Assembly (NCBI RefSeq): GCF_014138045.1 | Contig: NZ_JACGXA010000001.1 | Span: 3,457,001 to 3,521,000, forward strand | Direction of reading: 5' to 3' | Source: Nocardioides ginsengisegetis | Lineage (GTDB): Bacteria; Actinomycetota; Actinomycetes; Propionibacteriales; Nocardioidaceae | DNA length: 64,000 nt | Shown here: positions 17,047 through 28,271 of the stretch, one piece after another | Layout: each line of letters opens with the position of its first letter | Position numbering within the stretch: position 1 is the first letter of the stretch | Program-made: the position numbers and the translations under genes | The notes under the pieces: generated by a model | What the model saw: only the letters and a program-made list of their open reading frames with translations | What the model was told of the DNA's origin: nothing | The model's database searches: none

Positions 17047-19842
17047 TCACGCGTCGAGTCTAGAAGCCAGCAGCTCGGCGAGGTGCATCGCGGGCACGCC
17101 CGCGAGGTCGTCGAGCTGGACGCGGCACGACATCCCGTCGGCGAGGACCACCGCGTCGGGGTGGGCGCGGACCGCCGGCAACAGGTGGGTCTCGGCGACC
17201 GCCACCGACACCTCGTAGTGCCCCTTCTCCATGCCGAAGTTGCCCGCGAGCCCGCAGCAGCCGGCCACGCGCGTGACCGTGGCACCGGCCCGCTTCAACA
17301 GCGCCTCGTCGGCCGCCCAGCCCAGGATCGAGCTCTGGTGGCAGTGCGGCTGGGCCACGACCTCGACGCCGGTCAGGTCCGGCGGCGTCCAGTCGAGCCG
17401 GGCGAGGAGCTCGGCGAAGGTCAGCACCCCTCCGGCCACCTCGGCGGCCCTCGGGTCCGCGGTCAGCTCGACCGCGTCGCTGCGCAGCGTGGCCAGGCAG
17501 GACGGCTCGAGGCCGACGACCGGCACGCCGCTGGCGACGTACGGCGCGAGCGTGGCCAGGGTCCGCTCCATGATGGCGCGGGCCTTGTCGAGCTGGCCGG
17601 TCGTCACCCAGGTCAGGCCGCAGCAGGCGTCCTCGGAGATGACCCGCACGGTCAGGCCGGCCGCCTCCAGGACCCGGATCGCGGCGTGGCCGGACTGGGG
17701 CAGGAAGTGGTCGGTAAACGAGTCGGCCCAGATCCACACGTCCGGGGTCCCCCGGTGGTCGAGCTTGTCGAGACCCTTGCGCAGCGTGGTCGGCGCGAAC
17801 GCCGGGATCGAGCGCCGCTGGTCGATGCCCCCGGCGGCGCGGGCCAGGGCCGCGAAAGGCTTCACCTTGAGCATCCGGTTGGCCAGCGGCGCCACGGGCG
17901 CGGTCAGCGCCGCCCACTGCGGCAGCCGGCCGAGCGTGTAGTGGCTGCGGGGGCGGCGACGGCCGGCGTACTGCTGGTGCAGGGCCTCGGCCTTGTAGGT
18001 CGCCATGTCGACACCCGTGGGGCAGTCCGACGCGCAGCCCTTGCAGGCCAGGCAGAGGTCCAGCGCCTCGCCCACGGCCGGGTCGGCCAGGCCGCCGACG
18101 AGCTCGCCGTCGAGGGCCTCCTGCAGCACCCGCGAGCGGCCGCGGGTGGAGTCCTTCTCGTCGCGGGTCGCGAGGTAGGAGGGGCACATGACGCCGGTCG
18201 TCTTGGGCGCGACGCACTTGCCGACGCCCGTGCAGCGGTGCACGGCGTTGCCCATCGCACCACCGTCGTGCACGAACTGCAGGCCGGGCGTGACCCGCTG
18301 CCGCGGCCGGACCGGGCGCAGGTCGGCGTCCAGTGGCGCCGGGTCGACGATGTTGCCGGGGTTGAGCAGGTTGTCCGGGTCGCAGATGGCCTTGGCTGCG
18401 GCGAACAGCCGCAGCGACTCCGCGTCGTACATCAGCGGGAGCAGCTCGGACCGGGCGCGGCCGTCGCCGTGCTCGCCGGACAGCGAGCCGCCGTAGTCGC
18501 GGAGCTTGTGGGCGCAGGCGGTCAGGAAGTCACGGAAGACCCGGCGGCCGCGGTCCTCGTCGCCCCCGTGCTCGAAGGGGAAGTCGATGCGGACGTGCAC
18601 GCAGCCGTCGCCGAAGTGGCCGTAGGGCACCCCGTCGAGGTCGTGCGCGGCGAGCAGCTCGTCGAAGTCGCGGAGCCACGCACCCAGGTGCGCCGGGGGC
18701 ACCGCGGCGTCCTCCCAGCCGGAGTAGGCCGGGCTCGCCAGGCTGCGGGCGGCCAGGCCGGCGCCGTCCTCCCGGATCCGCCACAGCGCCGCGGACTCGC
18801 CCGCGTCGGAGACGACCCGGCTCTCCAGGGCACCGGCGGCGGCCACGAGCTGGGCCGCGATCGCATCGGCACCCTCCCCCGCGACCTCGGCGAAGAGCCA
18901 ACCGGCGCCGCGCGGCAGGTCGGGGACGGCGTTGCCCTTGGCCCGGACGAGGTCGACGATGCGCGCGTCGAGGCCCTCGCAGGCGATCAGCCGGGTACCG
19001 GCGCCGGCCAACAGGGCGGGTACGGCGTCCGCCGCCTCCGCCATCGACGGGTAGCCGAGCACGACGAGCAGCCGGTCGGGCTCGTCGACGACGAGGTCGA
19101 CGGTCGCCTCGAGGACCAGCGCCAGGGTGCCCTCGGAGCCGACGAGGAAGCGGTCGAGACGACGGCCCCGCTCGGGCAGCAGGTGCTCGAGGGAGTAGCC
19201 GCTGACCTGCCGCGAGAAGCGGCCGAACTCGGTGCGGACGTGGCCGAGGTGGCCGTCGACGAGGTCGTTGAGGCCGATGCCGACGTCGCCCGGCCCGTCC
19301 GTGAAGGGACCGGTGACGGCGACCTCGCCGGTCCCGAAGGCGACGCGCATGCCCGCCACGTTGTCGACGGTCCGGCCGTAGCCCAGGGCCCGCGAGCCGC
19401 ACGCGTTGTTGCCGATCATCCCGCCGATCGTGCAGCGGGTGTGGGTCGAGGGGTCGGGGCCGAAGCGCAGCCCGTGCGGAGCGGCCGCCCGCTGGAGGTC
19501 GGCGTGCACGACCCCGGGCTGGACGCGCGCGGTGCGGGTCTCCGGGTCGACGGCGAGGACCTGGTTGAGGTGCTTGAGGGTGTCCACCACGATGCCGGGG
19601 CCGACGGCGTTGCCGGCGATCGACGTACCGGCTCCACGCATGGTGACCGGCACCCGCAGGGTGCGGGCGGCGTCGAGGATCGCGAGCAGCTCGTCGGCGT
19701 GCCGCGGCCGGGCCACCGCCTGCGGGACGACGCGGTAGAGCGAGGCGTCCGAGGAGTAGAGCGCGCGGGTGAGCGTGGAGTCGGAGACGTCGTCGACGCC
19801 GCGGCGGCGCAGCTCGCCGACCAGGTCCTGCGCGTGGTTCAC
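17047..19842 (-). CDS. FAD-linked oxidase fused to Fe-S oxidoreductase, probable D-2-hydroxyglutarate dehydrogenase
   Basis: This 931-residue protein has an N-terminal FAD_binding_4 domain (RGAGTSIAGNAVGPGIVVD about 69-87; CTIGGMIGNNACGS about 137-150) and a FAD-oxidase C domain with HFGDGCVHVRIDFP. A C-terminal part carries the 4Fe-4S motif LCLACKGCASDCP (about 606-618) and two CCG motifs (CCGLTW, CCGLAGNFG). This is the YdiJ-like layout, known to oxidise D-2-hydroxyglutarate, and related to D-lactate dehydrogenases. The GTG start overlaps the upstream transhydrogenase stop (GTGA), so substrate coupling between the two is likely. Electrons would pass to the respiratory chain at the membrane. 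Confidence 0.82.
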   Translation of the reverse strand: MNHAQDLVGELRRRGVDDVSDSTLTRALYSSDASLYRVVPQAVARPRHADELLAILDAARTLRVPVTMRGAGTSIAGNAVGPGIVVDTLKHLNQVLAVDPETRTARVQPGVVHADLQRAAAPHGLRFGPDPSTHTRCTIGGMIGNNACGSRALGYGRTVDNVAGMRVAFGTGEVAVTGPFTDGPGDVGIGLNDLVDGHLGHVRTEFGRFSRQVSGYSLEHLLPERGRRLDRFLVGSEGTLALVLEATVDLVVDEPDRLLVVLGYPSMAEAADAVPALLAGAGTRLIACEGLDARIVDLVRAKGNAVPDLPRGAGWLFAEVAGEGADAIAAQLVAAAGALESRVVSDAGESAALWRIREDGAGLAARSLASPAYSGWEDAAVPPAHLGAWLRDFDELLAAHDLDGVPYGHFGDGCVHVRIDFPFEHGGDEDRGRRVFRDFLTACAHKLRDYGGSLSGEHGDGRARSELLPLMYDAESLRLFAAAKAICDPDNLLNPGNIVDPAPLDADLRPVRPRQRVTPGLQFVHDGGAMGNAVHRCTGVGKCVAPKTTGVMCPSYLATRDEKDSTRGRSRVLQEALDGELVGGLADPAVGEALDLCLACKGCASDCPTGVDMATYKAEALHQQYAGRRRPRSHYTLGRLPQWAALTAPVAPLANRMLKVKPFAALARAAGGIDQRRSIPAFAPTTLRKGLDKLDHRGTPDVWIWADSFTDHFLPQSGHAAIRVLEAAGLTVRVISEDACCGLTWVTTGQLDKARAIMERTLATLAPYVASGVPVVGLEPSCLATLRSDAVELTADPRAAEVAGGVLTFAELLARLDWTPPDLTGVEVVAQPHCHQSSILGWAADEALLKRAGATVTRVAGCCGLAGNFGMEKGHYEVSVAVAETHLLPAVRAHPDAVVLADGMSCRVQLDDLAGVPAMHLAELLASRLDA

Positions 19843-21113
19843 CAGTGCTCCATCGAGCCGCGGAAGACCGCGGCCAGGTCGTCGTCGGTCACGGGTCGGG
19901 GTGCCGTGGCGAGCAGCCGCTGCTGCTTGAGCGACCCCTCGACGAGGTCGTCCACGTCGGCGTCGCCGAAGCCCACCTCGGCCAGCCCGTTGGGGATCCC
20001 GATGTCGCGCATCAGGGTGCTGAGGACGCGCGGGAGCACGTCCGGGCCGTCGCCCTCGGCGGCCGGGTCGAGCAGCCGGGCGGCGTGCAGGTGCCGCTCG
20101 GGCGCGGCCTCGAAGGTGAAGCGGAAGGCCTCGGGCGCGGTCAACGAGACGGCCATGCCGTGCGGCACGATCGCCTCGTCGTCGGGGTAGCCGGCCGGAC
20201 GGTAGTCGCGGACCCGGCCCGCGATCGGGTAGGCGTTGGCGTGCGGGATGTGGACGCCGGCGTTGCCGAAGCCGAGCCCGGCGAACGTCGCGGCCATCGC
20301 CATCTGCTCCCGGGCCCCGCTCACCGCCGTCAGGTCGCCGCCCTCCCGGACCGCGCTGCGGAACGCTCCGGCGAGCAGCGACAGGGCCTTCTCCGACCAC
20401 ATGTCCGCGATCGGGTTGGCGCCGCAGTAGGGCACCCGCTGCTCGGGCTGCTTGGCGTCGAAGTCGGCGAACCAGCGGGCGGTGTAGCTCTCGAGCGCGT
20501 GGCACAGGATGTCCATGCCGGAGGCCGCGGTGACCAGGGCGGGCTGGCTGACGGTGAGCGCCGGGTCGACCACGGCCAGGGTCGGACGCAGGCGCGCGTG
20601 GCTGATACCGGTCTTGACCTTGAGCGCGAGCACGTCCAGCACGCAGATCGTGGTGCTCTCGGCGCCGGTGCCGGTGGTCGTCGGCACGGCCACGAGGGGC
20701 AGAAGCGGCTTCGTCGGCGCGAGCGCCCTGCCGACCGGTGCGTTGATGTAGTCCATGAGCTCACCGGGATTGGTGGTGAGCAGGTTGACGGCCTTGGCGG
20801 TGTCGATCGACGACCCGCCCCCGACCGCGAGGATCGCGTCGAAGGGGCCCTCCGCGCGGGCGAAGTCGATGGCCAGCCGCATCGAGTCGTCGGTCGGCTC
20901 GACCCGCACCCCGTCGAAGGTCACGACCTCCACACCGCGCGCCGCCACCTGCTCGGCGATCCGCGCGGGGTGGCCCGTGGCGGCCACGCCGGCGTCCGTG
21001 ACGAGCAGGACCCGGCGGGCGCCGTACTGGACGAGGTCGTGGCCGATCTCGGCGGAGGCCCCGATCCCGAACTTGAGCGCGGGAGCCGCGTAGGTGAACA
21101 CCGTCTCGCTCAT
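19839..21113 (-). CDS. Hydroxyacid-oxoacid transhydrogenase (iron-containing alcohol dehydrogenase family)
   Basis: This 424-residue group III alcohol dehydrogenase has the NAD site GGGSSIDTAKAVNLL (about 97-111), the TGTGAESTT loop, and metal ligands in GMDILCHALES and GVHIPHANAYPIAG. The block GFGNAGVH ... VPHGMAVSLT ... PERHL is characteristic of ADHFE1/HOT. HOT oxidises 4-hydroxybutyrate to succinate semialdehyde while reducing 2-oxoglutarate to D-2-hydroxyglutarate, without free NAD turnover. The next gene overlaps by four bases and looks like the enzyme that re-oxidises that product. ATG 21113 has no strong ribosome site. Confidence 0.85.
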   Translation of the reverse strand: MSETVFTYAAPALKFGIGASAEIGHDLVQYGARRVLLVTDAGVAATGHPARIAEQVAARGVEVVTFDGVRVEPTDDSMRLAIDFARAEGPFDAILAVGGGSSIDTAKAVNLLTTNPGELMDYINAPVGRALAPTKPLLPLVAVPTTTGTGAESTTICVLDVLALKVKTGISHARLRPTLAVVDPALTVSQPALVTAASGMDILCHALESYTARWFADFDAKQPEQRVPYCGANPIADMWSEKALSLLAGAFRSAVREGGDLTAVSGAREQMAMAATFAGLGFGNAGVHIPHANAYPIAGRVRDYRPAGYPDDEAIVPHGMAVSLTAPEAFRFTFEAAPERHLHAARLLDPAAEGDGPDVLPRVLSTLMRDIGIPNGLAEVGFGDADVDDLVEGSLKQQRLLATAPRPVTDDDLAAVFRGSMEHW

Positions 21114-21175
21114 GCACCCAACCTAACGGGCCGTGCGGCCGCCCCGGGACGCCCGACGAGGTCCGGACAGGACGG

Positions 21176-22075
21176 TCAGCCGGGACCCGGCCGGCGCGAT
21201 GCGCGGACCTCGAGGGCGTGCCGGACCAGGTCCAGCACCTCGACGGCGCCCGACTCGACGTCGGCGAGCGGCACCCACGCGACCGCGTCGGTCGTCCCGC
21301 CGACCTCGACCACGCGCGGCTCAGCGTCGGCGGCGACGGCGCCCTCGAAGAGCAGGTGGACGCCGTGGAAGTCCTCGTCCCGTCCCGAGGGAGCGGTGCC
21401 GCCGAAGTGCAGGTCGTGGACGTCGAGCAGCTCCCCGACCGCGCAGGCAACCCCGCACTCCTCGAGCACCTCGCGCTCGAGCGCGGCGCGGGGCGCCTCG
21501 CCGTGGTCGATGCCGCCGCCCGGCAACGTCCAGGCACCGGTGTGGAAGCCCTGCGGCGAGATCCGGGTGAGGAGCACGGTGTCCTCGCGGGTGACCAGGG
21601 CGTACGCCGCGATCCGCTGCTTGCGGTGCGGCCGGTGGTCGGCCAGTGCCTCGGTGACCAGCCCGACGACCGGCACGGTCCCGTCGAGCACGTCCGCGAC
21701 CTTCACCCAGGCCGCCTCCGACGTCGAGCCGTCGACCTCCACCACGTGCGGTTCGGGGGCGTCCACGGGCACCCACCCGTCGTACACGATGCGCAGCGAG
21801 TGGGCGTCGACGCCGCGGCCGTCCCGACGGGTCCGGGGCTGGTGGAAGGAGTAGACGTGCGCGGTCTCGCCGACCTGCGCGTCGAGGCCGGTCTCCTCGT
21901 GGATCTCGCGGACCACCGCCTCGCGCGGGTCCTCGCCGTGGTCCAGCCCGCCGCCGGGCAGTGTCCACAGCTCCTCACTGGTCACCCGCTCCGCGAGCCG
22001 GCTGAGCAGGATCCGGTCCTCGCGGAGGATGACGGCGTACGCCGCGACCCGCTGCCGCTTCGGATAGGTGCCCAC
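21176..22075 (-). CDS. Tandem Nudix hydrolase (two Nudix domains)
   Basis: This 299-residue protein has two complete Nudix domains. Each begins with R-x-AAYA and carries a full Nudix box, the first about residues 41-64 (GGGLDHGEDPREAVVREIHE) and the second about 188-211 (GGGIDHGEAPRAALEREVLE). Both keep the metal-binding Glu residues. The repeat clearly arose by internal duplication of a gene of about 150 codons. Nudix enzymes cleave nucleoside diphosphate derivatives; the substrate here is unknown. It lies five bases upstream of the acyltransferase stop, convergent with nothing, and reads in the same direction as its neighbours. Confidence 0.88.
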   Translation of the reverse strand: MGTYPKRQRVAAYAVILREDRILLSRLAERVTSEELWTLPGGGLDHGEDPREAVVREIHEETGLDAQVGETAHVYSFHQPRTRRDGRGVDAHSLRIVYDGWVPVDAPEPHVVEVDGSTSEAAWVKVADVLDGTVPVVGLVTEALADHRPHRKQRIAAYALVTREDTVLLTRISPQGFHTGAWTLPGGGIDHGEAPRAALEREVLEECGVACAVGELLDVHDLHFGGTAPSGRDEDFHGVHLLFEGAVAADAEPRVVEVGGTTDAVAWVPLADVESGAVEVLDLVRHALEVRASRRPGPG

Positions 22076-22079
22076 GGGC

Positions 22080-22883
22080 TCAACCTATCCGGGCCGGATC
22101 CGGCAGCGGCGGCCCCCAGGTCGGGCTGACCGCGCTGCGGGGCACGTCGTCGTAGAGCAGCGCCTCGCGTCGGTCCGGCGCGTGCCCACCGAGGTGCGCG
22201 GGATACCAGGGGGCGTACTCCCCCGCCCGGGGACGGTGCACCGGCAGCCGCTGCACCGACTCCAGCATCCCGGTGAGCCGCTCGCCCAGGTCCCGGGTCG
22301 TGGCGACCAGGTCCGCGTCGCGCGGCACGGCGATCGGCTCCCCGAAGCGGACGTCGACGGTGCGCCCGCGCCGCAGGTCGGGGCGCGGCTCCCTGCCGTC
22401 GACGCGCCGGCCCACGCTCGCGAGCCGCTGGCTGCCCCAGACGACCACGGGCACGATCGGCACACCGGTCTCGCGGGCCAGCGCGGCCACGCCGGGCATC
22501 ATCGAGCGCACTGCGTAGCTGTAGGAGATCCCGGCCTCCGGGAAGCCGCACACCGCCTCGCCCTCGGCGAGCAGCGAGCGGGCCCGGAGGTACGCCGCCG
22601 CGGCGGCCTCCCTGTCGACGGGGATGTGCCGCATCGACGTCATCGCGTCGCGCACGACCGGCACGTTCCAGATGTCGTGGCGGCACATGAAGCGCACGTA
22701 GCGGTCCCGGCTCAGCGCGGCCCTGCCGATGAACAGGAAGTCGGGGTAGGAGACGTGGTTGCTGGCCAGCAGCACCGGGCCGCTGGCCGGAAGGTGCTCC
22801 TCGCCCCGCCAGCGCGTCGTGATGTCGAGCCCGTACATGGCGGCCCGGCCCAGCGCGATCGTGACTCCGTACCAGCTCGCCAT
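22080..22883 (-). CDS. PlsC-type acyltransferase (1-acyl-sn-glycerol-3-phosphate acyltransferase family)
   Basis: This 267-residue membrane-associated acyltransferase has the catalytic HX4D motif at His43-Asp48 (NHVSYPD). A FPEAGIS block near 114-120 takes the place of the usual FPEGTRS. A third block (IVPVVVWGS) lines the acyl pocket. The family transfers acyl groups to lysophosphatidate or other acceptors in phospholipid synthesis. The change from Gly-Thr-Arg to Ala-Gly-Ile in the second block may alter acceptor choice. It is 12 bases downstream of the MenJ-like gene and probably shares its transcript. Confidence 0.85.
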   Translation of the reverse strand: MASWYGVTIALGRAAMYGLDITTRWRGEEHLPASGPVLLASNHVSYPDFLFIGRAALSRDRYVRFMCRHDIWNVPVVRDAMTSMRHIPVDREAAAAAYLRARSLLAEGEAVCGFPEAGISYSYAVRSMMPGVAALARETGVPIVPVVVWGSQRLASVGRRVDGREPRPDLRRGRTVDVRFGEPIAVPRDADLVATTRDLGERLTGMLESVQRLPVHRPRAGEYAPWYPAHLGGHAPDRREALLYDDVPRSAVSPTWGPPLPDPARIG

Positions 22884-22895
22884 CGTGCCCGAAGC

Positions 22896-24173
22896 CTAGG
22901 CAAAGGGCGGGCGCGCGTCCCGGGCCAGGGAGCGCTTGCCGGCCCAGCGCCAGACCCGCGCCGAGCGGTCCCGGTCCTCGTCGGTGACCAGGTTGCCCAT
23001 CCACCGCAGCGCCAGCGTCATCAGCCAGTCCGAGCGCATGCCGGCCGGCCCCAGCGCGGGCAGCAGCCGCGGCACCGTGACCAGCCCGGCGAGCCGGCGC
23101 GCGATCGAGAACGACTCGCCGTAGTGGTCGCGCAGCAGGGCCGGCCAGGCGGCGCCCAGCTCGCGCCCCTCGGACAGCATCTCGGCCACCAGCCGCCCGG
23201 TCTCGAGCCCGTAGTCGATGCCCTCCCCGTTGAGCGGGTTCACGCACGCCGCGGCGTCGCCGATCAGCGCCCAGTTGGGCCCCGCGACGTTCGAGACCGC
23301 ACCCCCCATCGGCAGCAGCGCCGACGTCGGCGCCCGCAGGTCACCCTCGAGCTCGAACTCCTCGCGGCGCTCCTGGGCGTAGTAGCTCATCAGCGGCTTG
23401 ATCGCGACGTTCGCCGGTCGCTTGGCGGTGGCCAGGGTGCCGACGCCGAGGTTCACCTCGCCGTCGCCCAGCGGGAAGATCCAGCCGTAGCCCGACAGGA
23501 TCTCGCCCTTGGTCCCCGAGCCCGCCGAGGGGCCGCGCAGCTCGAGGTGGGAGCTGATCCACGGGTCGTCGCTCATGCCCGAGCGCACGTAGGAGCGCCC
23601 GGCCACGCCGTACACCGTCTCGCGGTGCCACTCCCGCCCGAGCAGCTTGCCCAGCGGCGAGCGGACCCCGTCGGCCACGACCAGCCGCTTGCAGGTCACC
23701 TCGAACATCGTCTTGCCGCCCGTGCCCGACCGCTCGAACACCACGGCGGCCACCCGGCCGCCCTCGAGGCGTACGTCGATCGCCCGGGCGCCGTCGACCG
23801 CCTGCGCGCCGGCCTTGATCGCCGTCGTGCGCAGGTGGTCGTCCAGCTCGGTGCGGGCCACCGCGGAGCCCCAGTCGGGCAGGGTGCCGCCCGGCCAGGG
23901 CAGCAGGAGCGTCTGCCCGAACCCGTGGGCGCGCAGTCCCCGGTTGACCGTGTGCGCGCGCAGCCAGTCCTCCAGGCCCAGCCGCTGCAGCTCCCCGATC
24001 GCCCGCGGCGTCAGGCCGTCACCGCACGTCTTGTCGCGCGGGAAGACCTGCGCGTCGGCCAGCACCACGTCCAGCCCGGCCTTCGCAGCCCAGGCCGCGG
24101 CCGCCGACCCCGCCGGGCCGGCCCCCACCACCAGGACATCGGTCCCCGCAGGCATCCCACTCACGGTCGCCAT
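22896..24173 (-). CDS. Geranylgeranyl reductase-family flavoprotein, probable menaquinone reductase MenJ
   Basis: This 425-residue FAD enzyme has the dinucleotide motif VLVVGAGPAGSAAA (residues 13-26), the family signature KTCGDGLTPRA, and WALIGDAAACVNPLNGEGI (about 285-303). This is the profile of the mycobacterial MenJ (Rv0561c) type, which saturates the beta-isoprene unit of menaquinone. Other members reduce geranylgeranyl groups of ether lipids or chlorophyll. In an actinobacterium the MenJ role is most likely. It lies downstream of rpoC across a terminator hairpin. Confidence 0.82.
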   Translation of the reverse strand: MATVSGMPAGTDVLVVGAGPAGSAAAAWAAKAGLDVVLADAQVFPRDKTCGDGLTPRAIGELQRLGLEDWLRAHTVNRGLRAHGFGQTLLLPWPGGTLPDWGSAVARTELDDHLRTTAIKAGAQAVDGARAIDVRLEGGRVAAVVFERSGTGGKTMFEVTCKRLVVADGVRSPLGKLLGREWHRETVYGVAGRSYVRSGMSDDPWISSHLELRGPSAGSGTKGEILSGYGWIFPLGDGEVNLGVGTLATAKRPANVAIKPLMSYYAQERREEFELEGDLRAPTSALLPMGGAVSNVAGPNWALIGDAAACVNPLNGEGIDYGLETGRLVAEMLSEGRELGAAWPALLRDHYGESFSIARRLAGLVTVPRLLPALGPAGMRSDWLMTLALRWMGNLVTDEDRDRSARVWRWAGKRSLARDARPPFA

Positions 24174-24196
24174 CCTCTCAGCACCCCGGACATGAC

Positions 24197-24232
24197 GAGA
24201 CCCCCGCCACCCTTTCGGGCGACGGGGGTCTC
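24197..24232 (-). terminator. Terminator after rpoC
   Basis: GAGACCCCCGCC and GGGGGTCTC with intervening CG-rich bases form a strong hairpin (GAGACCCCCG-CC ... GG-CGACGGGGGTCTC), 22 bases beyond the rpoC stop. It would end the rpoBC transcript before menJ. Confidence 0.7.
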
Positions 24233-24253
24233 GCGTGGATCAGTGCTTCGCGC

Positions 24254-28135
<3,882 letters not shown>

Positions 28136-28187
28136 GATGGCTGCAATCCTTCGTTAGAAATTCTGTGTGTGGCTGAGGACTGAGGTC

Positions 28188-28221
28188 CCCCGACCTTGCG
28201 GCGTTGACCACAAGGTCGGGG
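28188..28221 (-). promoter_or_regulatory. Hairpin 2 in the rpoB-rpoC spacer
   Basis: A perfect 11-bp stem (CCCCGACCTTG at 28188-28198 with CAAGGTCGGGG at 28211-28221) encloses a 12-base loop. It directly follows hairpin 1 on the transcript. It may be an RNase III processing or stability element, or a partial terminator that tunes rpoC relative to rpoB. No T run follows. Confidence 0.55.
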
Positions 28222-28222
28222 T

Positions 28223-28264
28223 CCCCGCGAAGTTTTCGAGCGAAGCGATGAAAACTTCGTGGGG
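28223..28264 (-). promoter_or_regulatory. Hairpin 1 in the rpoB-rpoC spacer
   Basis: A 15-bp stem with one mismatch (CCCCGCGAAGTTTTC at 28223-28237 with GAAAACTTCGTGGGG at 28250-28264) encloses a 12-base loop, starting seven bases past the rpoB stop. The A/T-rich core GAAGTTTTC is notable in GC-rich DNA. Confidence 0.55.
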
Positions 28265-28271
28265 TGACTGC

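Noticed and set aside
15349..20190. 1613-codon open frame on the plus strand
   Set aside because: It lies opposite five well-supported minus-strand genes. It is Arg/His/Gly/Val-rich with no domain and is a typical high-GC antisense shadow.
19843..20505. In-frame upward extension of the FAD/Fe-S protein to about 1152 residues
   Set aside because: The added part is an out-of-frame reading of the transhydrogenase gene. GTG 19842 overlaps that gene's stop as GTGA and begins the conserved protein.
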